NCBI GenBank assembly: GCA_034521975.1
Contig: JAXHLR010000009.1
Span: 124,001 to 188,000, forward strand
DNA from: Acidimicrobiales bacterium
GTDB lineage: Bacteria; Actinomycetota; Acidimicrobiia; Acidimicrobiales; SKKL01
Reading direction: 5' to 3'
Length of the DNA stretch: 64,000 nucleotides
Below the pieces are notes generated by a model, which saw only the letters and a program-made list of their open reading frames with translations, did not search any database and was not told where the DNA came from. Positions within the stretch are counted from its first letter, which is position 1. The number at the start of each line of letters is the position of its first letter. The position numbers and the translations under genes were made by a program. Below, piece after piece: positions 34,024 to 41,191 of the stretch.

Positions 34024-35709
34024 TCAGCCGACCGAGAGATCCCAGTAGTGGATGTGGCCCTGCGGGTACGAACGGAACCCGGTGACCGAAGGCTGGAAGA
34101 TGTAGAACTTCTGTGTGTCCACGATGGGAGCCGAGGCCATGTCCTCGATCATGAACTCGTTGACCTCGGTGATCAGCTCGTCGCGCTCCTCGCCGGGCTG
34201 GGTCTCGAGGATCTGACGGGAGAGCGTGTCGACCTCCTCGGTCGAGTAGTTGTGCAGGTTCGTCAGACCGTCGGTGGCGTAGAACACCTGCAGGTAGTAG
34301 GCGGGATCGGGCACCAGCGGCAGGGAGGTCGCCAGCCACGCAGAGAGTGTGCCATCACGCTTCGCAGCGTCGAAGTCGGCGCCCGAGGGAATGTTCTGGA
34401 GCTCGACATCGATACCCACCTCGGCAAGCTGCGACTGGATCAGCACCGCCACCTGCTCGATGTGGGCACCGAGGTTCGCGACGTTGTATGCGATCGTCAT
34501 GTCGAACCCGTCAGCGAGCCCAGCCTCGGCCAGCAGCTCCCGGGACCGCTCGGGATCGTGCTCGAGGGTGTCCTCGATCGACTCGACACCGAAGGCGTCG
34601 TGGAAGAAGTCCGTGGCGACCGAACCGATGCCGGAGTAGGCCCCTTCGAGGATCGCCTCGCGGTCGAGTGCGTAGGCGACTGCCTGACGGACTCGCACGT
34701 CGTCGAATGGCTCGGACTCGACGTTCATGATGATCGTGTCGATGTTGGGGTACAGGACCTGCTCGAGCCGTACCGCGTCATCGGTCTGGAGGCTCTCGAT
34801 CTGGTCGAAGGTGAGCGCCATCGCGATGTCGACCTCGCCGCGCTGGGCGAGCTGGAGCCGGCTCGAGCCCTCGGACACGGCGCGCACCACGACGTCGGTC
34901 ACCTCGGGCATGCCCCGGTGGTAGTTCGGGTTGGCGACGAGTCGCACCTCGTTGCCCGGATCGAACGACTCGACCTCGTAGGGTCCGAACGACGCGGTGT
35001 TGTTGGCGAGGAACTCGTAGCCGTACTGGTCGTCCTCGGTGGCGTTCTCCATGACACCCTCTGAGTCGTAGATGGTCATGAAGAAGGTAGTGAGCACCGT
35101 CAGGCTCACCGCGTTCGGCGCCGCGAAGTTCAGCGTGAAGGTACGGTCGTCGATCACCTCGATCGGGTTCTCGAGATCCCATCCACCGATCTCCATGAGG
35201 ATGCGCGCGATCGGCACGCCCTCGGAGTTGATCATGCGCTCGATCGACCAGGCCACGTCCTCGCTCGTGAGCGGGTTGCCGAGGTTCGACACCACGCCCT
35301 CGCGCAAGGTGAAGGTTGCGCTGCTGCGATCCTCGCTCACCTCCCAGGACTCGGCGAGCTCACCCTCGAGCTGGTCGGGTTGCTGGAGGACCTCGGCGCC
35401 TTGCTCGGGCTCCTCGAAGCGGAGCAGCGTACCCGCCAGGTTGGGGAGCAGATCGATGGAGATGAACCCCTGGTACCGCTCCGAGTCGAGGCTGGAGACG
35501 ACACCGGGCGTAGCGACGGTGATCGTCGCCCCGTCACCGCTGTCGCCACCGTCGTCGCCACCGTCGTCGCCACCACCGTCGGAGTCAGCGGGCGTGGTGG
35601 TCGCTCCGGACTGATCGTCGCCACCGTCGTCGCCACCACAGGCGGCGGCGAGCAGTGCGAAGACCAAGAACATCACCGCCAACAAGCGGTGTCGTGGTGC
35701 TGCGCGCAT
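34024..35709 (-). CDS. oligopeptide-type ABC transporter substrate-binding lipoprotein 1
   Basis: 561-residue family 5 solute-binding protein. A signal peptide ends in lipobox ALLAAAC with Cys24 lipidated, followed by a long Gly/Asp/Thr linker. The mature domain opens with ITVATPGVVSSLD and contains SEDVAWSIERMIN, typical of Dpp/Opp binding proteins. It is extracellular and membrane-anchored and delivers substrate to the DppBCDF-like importer at 16370-20198. It is the first gene of the BMC operon. Two GntR-type operators precede it, and the start has GGGAGGAG. It is a close paralogue of the binding protein at 41192-42862. Confidence 0.93.
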   Translation of the reverse strand: MRAAPRHRLLAVMFLVFALLAAACGGDDGGDDQSGATTTPADSDGGGDDGGDDGGDSGDGATITVATPGVVSSLDSERYQGFISIDLLPNLAGTLLRFEEPEQGAEVLQQPDQLEGELAESWEVSEDRSSATFTLREGVVSNLGNPLTSEDVAWSIERMINSEGVPIARILMEIGGWDLENPIEVIDDRTFTLNFAAPNAVSLTVLTTFFMTIYDSEGVMENATEDDQYGYEFLANNTASFGPYEVESFDPGNEVRLVANPNYHRGMPEVTDVVVRAVSEGSSRLQLAQRGEVDIAMALTFDQIESLQTDDAVRLEQVLYPNIDTIIMNVESEPFDDVRVRQAVAYALDREAILEGAYSGIGSVATDFFHDAFGVESIEDTLEHDPERSRELLAEAGLADGFDMTIAYNVANLGAHIEQVAVLIQSQLAEVGIDVELQNIPSGADFDAAKRDGTLSAWLATSLPLVPDPAYYLQVFYATDGLTNLHNYSTEEVDTLSRQILETQPGEERDELITEVNEFMIEDMASAPIVDTQKFYIFQPSVTGFRSYPQGHIHYWDLSVG

Positions 35710-35780
35710 GGTTGAATCTCCTCCCGAACGGCTGGTACGGACCTTTGGGGCCCCAGTCAGTCAGACGACTGATGGCCTCT

Positions 35781-35788
35781 TGTATACA
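35781..35788. promoter_or_regulatory. GntR-type operator site 4 upstream of the BMC operon
   Basis: TTGTATACATC has the TGTATACA palindrome 72 bp ahead of the binding-protein ATG. Read on the minus strand, TATACA could be a -10 element, with TTGTGG 17 bp upstream as a weak -35. Repressor binding would then block the promoter of the whole microcompartment operon. Confidence 0.7.
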
Positions 35789-35842
35789 TCAATCGGAGAT
35801 GCGCCACAAACTTCTCCAAAATCGGCCGCATTACGCCCGTTG

Positions 35843-35850
35843 GTGTACAC
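35843..35850. promoter_or_regulatory. variant GntR-type operator site 5 upstream of the BMC operon
   Basis: GTGTACAC is palindromic. On the minus strand the site reads ATTGTGTACACC, one base different from site 3 (ATTGTATACACC). It lies about 62 bp from site 4 and just beyond the dihydropyrimidinase stop codon. It may be an auxiliary site for DNA looping. Confidence 0.5.
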
Positions 35851-35852
35851 AA

Positions 35853-37241
35853 TCATGTCACCGGACGGCGCGGAACGAAGGTGCCGCCACCGGCTCCGCC
35901 GATGAATCGGCCTCGATCGACCACGTGCTCGCCCCGCCGCCACACGCCCCGGATCCGACCGGGCACGCTCCAGCGCTCGAACGGCGTGTAGTCCGACCGC
36001 TGGTGCTGCGTGGATGCCATCACCACGGTGGAGCCATCCGGATCGAGGACGACCACGTCGGCATCCGAGCCGGGCCTGAGGGTCCCCTTTCGAGGATGGA
36101 GACCGAAGGCCTTGGCCGGTTCCGTGCAGGCCACGCGCACCATCTCGCTCAGCTCGAGGCGCTTGGCACGCACCCCGTGGCCGTAGAGCAGCGGGAGCCG
36201 ATGCTCCACCCCCGGCGCGCCGTTGGGGATCTTCCGGAAGTCGTCGTGGCCGAGCTCCTTCTGGCCAGCGAAGCAGAACGGACAGTGATCCGAGCTGACG
36301 ACGCCGATCGTGCCGGCACGCAGCGCACGCCACATGGCCGCGCGGTCGTCGACGCCGCGCAGGGGCGGGCTCACCACGTACTTCGCCGCCTCGAACCCCG
36401 GACGGTGATACTCGTCGTCGCCGAGCAGCAGATAGTGCGTGCAGGTCTCACCTGAGATCGGGCGGCCCCGTTCCTGGGCCTCGGCCAGGGCTTGGGCCGC
36501 GCCGCCGGTGGAGAGGTGAACGAAGTAGACGGGCGCGTCGGCCAGATCGGCGATGGCGATCGCTCGTCGCACCGCCTCCACTTCGGTCATCGGCGGGCGC
36601 GTCAACAGGTGACCGAGCGGTCCGGTCCGCCCAGTCGCGACGACCTCGCGTCCCAGCGCATCGATCAGGTGGCCGTTCTCGGCATGGATGCACACGTTCG
36701 CGCCGAGCCGAGACGAGGCACGCAGCACGTCGTAGAGCTGGCCGTCGTCGAGCATGGCGAGTCCTTTGTAGGCCATGAACACCTTGATCGACGGACTGCC
36801 GTCGGCGACGACGATGGGCAGGTCGTCGAGGAAACCGTCGTACGGGTCGGCGATCGCGAGGTGGAACGAGTAGTCGGCGACGGATCGGTTCCGGGCCTTT
36901 GTGTGCCACGCCTCGAGGGTCTCGGGTAGCCGCTCCCCCGGCTGCTGGAACGCGAAGTCGACATAGGTGGTCGTGCCGCCGGCCAGTGCTGCGATGCTGC
37001 CGGTGATGTGGTCGTCGGAGGTGACCGTGCCCATGAAGGGTGTGTCGAGGTGGGTGTGCACGTCGACTGCACCAGGCAGCACGAGCATGCCGCGCGCGTC
37101 GATCTGCTCGGCATCGGCGATGTCGGCCAATGTCCCGACCGCGGTGATCGTCTCGCCTTCGACGAGCACGTCGGCGCGGCTGACGCCATCGGCCTCAACA
37201 ACGCTCCCACCGGAGAACAGGAGTCGGCGAGCCCGACTCAT
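35853..37241 (-). CDS. hydA: dihydropyrimidinase / D-hydantoinase family amidohydrolase
   Basis: 462-residue cyclic-amide hydrolase of the amidohydrolase superfamily. Binuclear-metal ligands are visible: His62 and His64 in DVHTHLDTPFMG, carbamylated Lys153 in SIKVFMAYKG, His186 in HAENG, His242 in VHLSTG, and Asp318 in VSSDHCPF. The IPNGAPGVEHRLPLLY stretch is typical of dihydropyrimidinases rather than allantoinases. It opens dihydropyrimidines or 5-substituted hydantoins to N-carbamoyl amino acids. The ATG at 37239-37241 gives the family N-terminus. It lies between operators of the island regulon and directly upstream of the BMC operon. Confidence 0.9.
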   Translation of the reverse strand: MSRARRLLFSGGSVVEADGVSRADVLVEGETITAVGTLADIADAEQIDARGMLVLPGAVDVHTHLDTPFMGTVTSDDHITGSIAALAGGTTTYVDFAFQQPGERLPETLEAWHTKARNRSVADYSFHLAIADPYDGFLDDLPIVVADGSPSIKVFMAYKGLAMLDDGQLYDVLRASSRLGANVCIHAENGHLIDALGREVVATGRTGPLGHLLTRPPMTEVEAVRRAIAIADLADAPVYFVHLSTGGAAQALAEAQERGRPISGETCTHYLLLGDDEYHRPGFEAAKYVVSPPLRGVDDRAAMWRALRAGTIGVVSSDHCPFCFAGQKELGHDDFRKIPNGAPGVEHRLPLLYGHGVRAKRLELSEMVRVACTEPAKAFGLHPRKGTLRPGSDADVVVLDPDGSTVVMASTQHQRSDYTPFERWSVPGRIRGVWRRGEHVVDRGRFIGGAGGGTFVPRRPVT

Positions 37242-37274
37242 CGTTCGGCTCCGGGGCCGAGCACCTGCCTGATC

Positions 37275-37282
37275 TGTATACG
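37275..37282. promoter_or_regulatory. GntR-type operator site 6 upstream of the dihydropyrimidinase
   Basis: CTGTATACGG keeps the central GTATAC palindrome but not the flanking TT/AC, so it is the weakest exact-core copy. It lies 33 bp ahead of the dihydropyrimidinase ATG, a position consistent with control of that gene. Confidence 0.45.
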
Positions 37283-37330
37283 GTCGCTCCGGTGAACGGG
37301 TGCGTTCGTCACGGTGTGATCCTGAACCCT

Positions 37331-37345
37331 CCTGGAATATCAGGG
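37331..37345. promoter_or_regulatory. second shared inverted repeat, copy 1 (CCTGGAATATCAGGG)
   Basis: CCTG and CAGG flank a GAATAT core. On the other strand it reads CCCTGATATTCCAGG, which resembles the repeat at 41075-41090 (CCCCGATATTTCGGGG) apart from a one-base gap. Both copies sit about 35-45 bp from a TGTATACA operator beside a bicupin gene. A second regulator is possible but unproven. Confidence 0.3.
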
Positions 37346-37381
37346 CTATGAGCTGATCGGCACTTGGCCACTCTGGTGTAG

Positions 37382-37389
37382 TGTATACA
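37382..37389. promoter_or_regulatory. GntR-type operator site 7 upstream of the bicupin/azlCD operon
   Basis: GTGTATACAC (37381-37390) is a perfect 10-bp palindrome containing TGTATACA. It ends 26 bp before the bicupin ATG, close enough to overlap the promoter or the transcription start. Confidence 0.7.
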
Positions 37390-37415
37390 CGATCACACCG
37401 ACTGGAGGGAAGCGA

Positions 37416-38207
37416 ATGGGGCACATGGGCAAGCGGCGAGTCGTCTGGGACGACGTGGAACGCAGACTCTGGCAGGAGGAGCACCTGCCCTTCGGCTTGG
37501 TCCGCCGCCTGATCAACACGGACAGCGACACCGGCGGTGAGACCCTGATCGTCGACGTGCCTCCAGGCTGGACACTCGAGTCCGAGGTGTGGAACGAGTC
37601 GGACCTCGAGTTCGTCGTGCTGTCAGGCGGTCTGCAGATGGCCGACATCGCTGCGGCGCGAGGTACCCATGTCTTCCTCCCGTCGGGAGTGCCACTCGGA
37701 CCCATCACTTCGAGCGAGGGAGCCGAGCTCATCTTCTGGCACGACTCGGCGTTCTGCCTGCGCACCGACACCCCGCCCGAGCCCGCTACGAGCCGGACCG
37801 TGCTCCTCGACGTGTTCGACGAGTCGAACTGGGTGACGGTCAAGGACGCATTCGCCGGGGTCACCGATGTGGGCAGCCACGACGACCTCGCCGTCCCCAC
37901 CCGCTGCATCCGCCTCCGCAAGGTCGAGGAATCGGGCAAGGACACGATCCTCTTCGTCCTCCCACGTGGGTTCCAGAAGAGCTCGCTCGAGTATCACCAC
38001 TCGACCGAGGAGATCTTCATGCTCGGCGGATGGTGCTCCACCGACCCCCACCACGTCTACCGCGTCGGCGAGTACCTCTGCTGGGAGCCCGGCGTGATCC
38101 ACGGCGTCGTCTCGGGATGGGACGCGCTGTGCCTCTCCAAGCACCACGGTCCGCTGACGAGCCCGAACATCCCCATCGGGGCGGTCTCGGTCGACATCAC
38201 CGCCTGA
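37416..38207 (+). CDS. bicupin-like protein 1
   Basis: 263-residue protein with two tandem cupin-like beta-barrels, about residues 40-120 and 170-260. The second keeps EYHHSTEEIFMLGG (a HHxxxxE metal pattern) and a late GVIHGV His. The first has lost most metal ligands. No signal peptide is seen. It opens an operon bicupin, azlC, azlD, luciferase-like enzyme. A metal-dependent ring-cleaving or isomerising role is possible but not supported beyond the fold. A second ATG at 37425 is also a usable start. Confidence 0.65.
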   Translation: MGHMGKRRVVWDDVERRLWQEEHLPFGLVRRLINTDSDTGGETLIVDVPPGWTLESEVWNESDLEFVVLSGGLQMADIAAARGTHVFLPSGVPLGPITSSEGAELIFWHDSAFCLRTDTPPEPATSRTVLLDVFDESNWVTVKDAFAGVTDVGSHDDLAVPTRCIRLRKVEESGKDTILFVLPRGFQKSSLEYHHSTEEIFMLGGWCSTDPHHVYRVGEYLCWEPGVIHGVVSGWDALCLSKHHGPLTSPNIPIGAVSVDITA

Positions 38208-38212
38208 CTCGG

Positions 38213-38914
38213 GTGGGTCGCGAGCCGGGGCGCAACATCGGGAGAGAGGCCGCTGGCTTCGCCGTCGTCGCCGGCGTGTTCGGCCTCTCCTTCGGCATGG
38301 CCGCCCACGTTGAAGGGCTGCCGTGGTACCAGTCCACGGTCTTCTCGGTGCTCACCTTCGCCGGGGCGAGCCAGTTCGCCACGGTGGGCATCCTCGCCAC
38401 CGGCGGGTCGGCGCTCGCCATCGTGGTGACCTCCGCCCTGCTCAACGCGCGCTTCCTACCGCTCTCCATCGCTGTCGCCAACCGGATCCGCTTCCGCGGA
38501 TGGCGCCGGGCTCCCGCCACCCTCGTCATGACCGACCCCTCGGCGCTGTTCGCGCTCCAGGCCCCCGACCCACAGACGGCACGGCGGTGGTACTGGATCG
38601 GCGGCCTGGCCACCTGGGGGGCCTGGTCCACCGGCACCGCGGCTGGTGCGCTCATCGCCGAGACCATGGCGTTCGACCCCAAGACCCTCGGCCTCGACGT
38701 CGCGCTTCCTGCACTGCTCCTCGGACTGTCGGCCAGCGCCCTCCGGCAACGGGTCCCGCTCGCGTTCCTCGGGTTCGGCTCGGTTGCTGCGATCGGCGCC
38801 ATGCCGCTCGTGGCGGCCGGGGTCGAGTATCTGATCGTCGGGCTCGGCGCGGGTCTCGCAGCGATCATCGGTCTGGGAGATCCGCGCGAAGACGATCGGC
38901 CCGAGCCCGCATGA
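38213..38914 (+). CDS. azlC: AzlC family permease
   Basis: 233-residue membrane protein of the AzlC (branched-chain amino acid exporter) family, with about six hydrophobic segments. The hallmark is the QSTVFSVLTFAGASQFATV region followed by LLNARFLPLS. It begins with GTG at 38213, 5 bp after the bicupin stop, and its TGA overlaps the azlD ATG. AzlCD pairs export small amino acids or analogues. In this island it may release an excess or toxic amino acid product, which is inference. Confidence 0.85.
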   Translation: MGREPGRNIGREAAGFAVVAGVFGLSFGMAAHVEGLPWYQSTVFSVLTFAGASQFATVGILATGGSALAIVVTSALLNARFLPLSIAVANRIRFRGWRRAPATLVMTDPSALFALQAPDPQTARRWYWIGGLATWGAWSTGTAAGALIAETMAFDPKTLGLDVALPALLLGLSASALRQRVPLAFLGFGSVAAIGAMPLVAAGVEYLIVGLGAGLAAIIGLGDPREDDRPEPA

Positions 38915-39219
38915 GCTGGTTCCTCGTCGGATCGCTGGCCGCGATCTCGCTCGCGCTGCGGGGAGCAGGCCACCTCGCGCTGGGCGACCGCGTCCTCGGC
39001 GCACGAGCGGAGCGACGGCTCTACCTGGTGGCGCTGTCGCTGCTCGGAGCGGTCATCGCCAGTCAGGCCCTGACCACCGAAGGTGCCCTGGCGGTCGATG
39101 CCCGGGCGTTGGGCATGTGCGCCGCAGTCGCCGCCGCGTTCCTCCGCGCTCCCCTTTTGGCCATCTTCCTCGTCGCCACCGTCGTGACCGCGTCGGCCCG
39201 AGTCATCGGCGTGACATGA
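38911..39219 (+). CDS. azlD: AzlD family small permease subunit
   Basis: 102-residue membrane protein with about four hydrophobic segments, the usual partner of AzlC. The conserved beginning is a short hydrophobic helix followed by the RGAGHLALGDRVL segment. The ATG at 38911 overlaps the azlC stop and its own TGA overlaps the next ATG (ATGA), so three genes are translationally linked. It forms the two-component exporter with AzlC. Confidence 0.82.
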   Translation: MSWFLVGSLAAISLALRGAGHLALGDRVLGARAERRLYLVALSLLGAVIASQALTTEGALAVDARALGMCAAVAAAFLRAPLLAIFLVATVVTASARVIGVT

Positions 39220-40223
39220 GCACCGGCCTGCCGCGACTCGCGGTCATGCGTCTGTTCGACTCGGTGGCCCAAGCGGTCGACGTCGCTGTCGCGGCAGAGA
39301 AGGCCGGGCTCGACGCGGTCGGGATCGGCGACTCACCGCTGCTGTACCCCGACCCGTTCGTGACGATGGCCGCCGTGGTGCAGCGCACGGAGCGGATCGC
39401 GGTGACGCCGTGCGTCACGAACCTCGTCACGCGCCACTGGAGCACGCACGCCGGCGCCGCTCGGGCGATCGAGGAGATCGCCCCCGGCCGCAGCTGGTGG
39501 ACGATCGCCACGGGGAACAGCGCCGTGCGGATGGCGCGCCTGGCACCTCAGCGTCTCGACGAGATGTCCGATGCCATCGCCGAGATGCGGGCACAGGCCG
39601 GTGACAAGCTGCGCATCATGATCGCGGCCGGCGGTCCTCGCTCCGCGGAGCTGGCCGGCAGTGTCGGCGACGGCATTCTCGTCGGCAGTGGCGCCGATGC
39701 CGACCTGGGGCGTGATCTGATCGATCGGGCCGAGGGCGCACGAGGCACCGACGCGCCGAGCCGGGAGCTCCAGCGCTGGCTCCACGTCCTCATCAACCTC
39801 GCGGCCTCGGACCGACCCGAGGATCGGCGCGCGGCCGAGGACGAGATCCTCAACGCGGTGATCGGCTTCGCTCGCCACGCCCTGCGCGGCGGCCACCGCC
39901 TCGACGCCGTCCCCCCGGATCTCGTCAGGCCGATCGGGTCGTTCCTGGAGGCATATGACTTCGGGGCGCACGGCCGGGCCGGCCCACGACAGTCGAATGC
40001 CGCGATCCTTGCGGCCCAGCCCGACCGCGAAGCGATCCGTCGCTTTCTGTTCGAGCGGTTCGCGGTCGTGGGGCCACCAGAGACCTGTGCCCAGCAGATC
40101 TCCAATCTCATCCGCCGGTGCGGGCTCGACGGCGTGTCGCTCTCGATCCCAGTGCTCCGCCCGGTCCAGCTCGTCGAACGTCTCGGGAGCGAGGTAATCC
40201 CTCGGATCGACGCCAGCCCCTAG
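39216..40223 (+). CDS. luciferase-like (LLM) oxidoreductase 1
   Basis: 335-residue TIM-barrel protein of the bacterial luciferase-like family, which uses FMNH2 or coenzyme F420. The VTNLVTRHW stretch resembles the F420-dependent branch (TNPxxRH), and GIGDSPLLYPDP is a usual active-site segment. It could hydroxylate or oxidise the ring substrate; the pyrimidine oxygenase RutA is a family member. The ATG overlaps the azlD stop. Its 3' end overlaps the convergent bicupin gene by 4 bp. A paralogue lies at 42962-43930. Cofactor and substrate are unresolved. Confidence 0.8.
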   Translation: MSTGLPRLAVMRLFDSVAQAVDVAVAAEKAGLDAVGIGDSPLLYPDPFVTMAAVVQRTERIAVTPCVTNLVTRHWSTHAGAARAIEEIAPGRSWWTIATGNSAVRMARLAPQRLDEMSDAIAEMRAQAGDKLRIMIAAGGPRSAELAGSVGDGILVGSGADADLGRDLIDRAEGARGTDAPSRELQRWLHVLINLAASDRPEDRRAAEDEILNAVIGFARHALRGGHRLDAVPPDLVRPIGSFLEAYDFGAHGRAGPRQSNAAILAAQPDREAIRRFLFERFAVVGPPETCAQQISNLIRRCGLDGVSLSIPVLRPVQLVERLGSEVIPRIDASP

Positions 40224-41020
40224 ACACCCACCAGCTCATTGCCCGCGCACAGGAGGGTCACACCAAGGTCCTCGGTCCAGTCGGGTTCGAAGCCCATGGT
40301 GGTGTCGTCGCCCCAGCGCAGCCACATCCCAGGGCGCAGTTCGACCTCCTCCGACCCATCCGGATGGCTGATGGTGACCCTTGCCGACCCGTCGAGTACG
40401 TAGCTCCAGGCATGGCCGCCCCCTTGCATGGGCAGCGCCTCCCCCGTCGGCCGCCACGACCCCGGGACGTGCACGATCGTGACGGGGTGGTGGGTCGGGT
40501 CGGGTGCGTCCCCACCGGTCGAGAGCGATCGGACCTGCCACCCGTCCACCTTCGGATGCGGATGCCACGGCACATCCGGTGCGTACGCCACCCAAGGATC
40601 GTTGAACTCCCCGGGCGTGGGTGCATCGAAGGGCACGGCGTTGAAGTCGAGTGGACCCGCGCTCCACTCGAGCACGAGTGCCCCCAGCTCGCTCACCGGG
40701 TCGATCGACATCCCGTGAATGCTGCGCGGTGGACGGTCCAGCAGCATCTCCTGACGGAACACAAAGGTCCGAGGATCGGCGTCGGGGGAGGCGTATTCGA
40801 CATACGGCAGGTCGCCGAAGAGCAGGTACACGAACTCGCGGGTGCTGCCGTGGTGGTGTCGGGTGTGCTGCGAGAGGGTGAAGTCCGACGGGACGAACGC
40901 CAGCTTGAGGCTGTTCCCGGTCTGCGGATCCGCGTAGAGCGTCTTGCACTTGGTGCCTTCGTACTGGGGGTGCCATACCTCCCAGTCGAGCGCGCTGGTG
41001 TCAATCACCTCGAGGGACAT
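40220..41020 (-). CDS. bicupin-like protein 2
   Basis: 266-residue protein with two cupin domains. The first contains SQHTRHHHGSTREFVYLLFGD, a His-rich motif with a conserved Glu. The second carries GGGHAWSYVLDGSARVTI and a final GMWLRWGDDT. It differs from the first bicupin in motif spacing. It is transcribed away from the second binding-protein gene; operator site 8 lies in the shared 171-bp gap. Substrate unknown. A metal-dependent isomerase or dioxygenase is the generic guess. Confidence 0.65.
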   Translation of the reverse strand: MSLEVIDTSALDWEVWHPQYEGTKCKTLYADPQTGNSLKLAFVPSDFTLSQHTRHHHGSTREFVYLLFGDLPYVEYASPDADPRTFVFRQEMLLDRPPRSIHGMSIDPVSELGALVLEWSAGPLDFNAVPFDAPTPGEFNDPWVAYAPDVPWHPHPKVDGWQVRSLSTGGDAPDPTHHPVTIVHVPGSWRPTGEALPMQGGGHAWSYVLDGSARVTISHPDGSEEVELRPGMWLRWGDDTTMGFEPDWTEDLGVTLLCAGNELVGV

Positions 41021-41074
41021 GCAGGCCTTCCTTCAATCAATTGGACACAATATGGAGACGGAGAACGTCAACAG

Positions 41075-41090
41075 CCCCGAAATATCGGGG
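41075..41090. promoter_or_regulatory. second shared inverted repeat, copy 2 (CCCCGAAATATCGGGG)
   Basis: CCCCGA and TCGGGG flank AATA, giving a perfect 6-bp inverted repeat. It resembles the repeat at 37331-37345 and, like it, lies upstream of an island operator. It could be a second regulator site or a short hairpin. Confidence 0.3.
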
Positions 41091-41096
41091 TGACGC

Positions 41097-41124
41097 TTGA
41101 CACCCCTGAGCCGAATTGTATACA
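41097..41124 (+). promoter_or_regulatory. sigma70-type promoter with GntR-type operator site 8 over its -10
   Basis: TTGACA (41097-41102) is followed after 16 bp by TATACA (41119-41124), a near-consensus housekeeping promoter. The -10 is part of ATTGTATACAC, whose palindrome TGTATACA spans 41117-41124. A regulator bound there would cover the -10. It drives the second binding-protein gene, whose ATG is 68 bp downstream. Confidence 0.72.
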
Positions 41125-41191
41125 CAGATGGAGTCGGCTGACTAGGCCGCGCTGGCCACACCCCGCAGACAACCCCCCATGGAGAGACCGA

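Noticed and set aside
35530-35640. Tandem GTCGCCACC-type repeats
   Set aside because: They encode the Asp/Gly-rich linker after the lipobox of the binding protein. A similar run at 7590-7650 encodes the EhuB linker.
35853-37241. Allantoinase or dihydroorotase as the identity of the cyclic amidohydrolase
   Set aside because: The IPNGAPGVEHRLPLLY stretch and the metal-ligand context fit dihydropyrimidinase/hydantoinase better, and no allantoin or pyrimidine biosynthesis genes are nearby.
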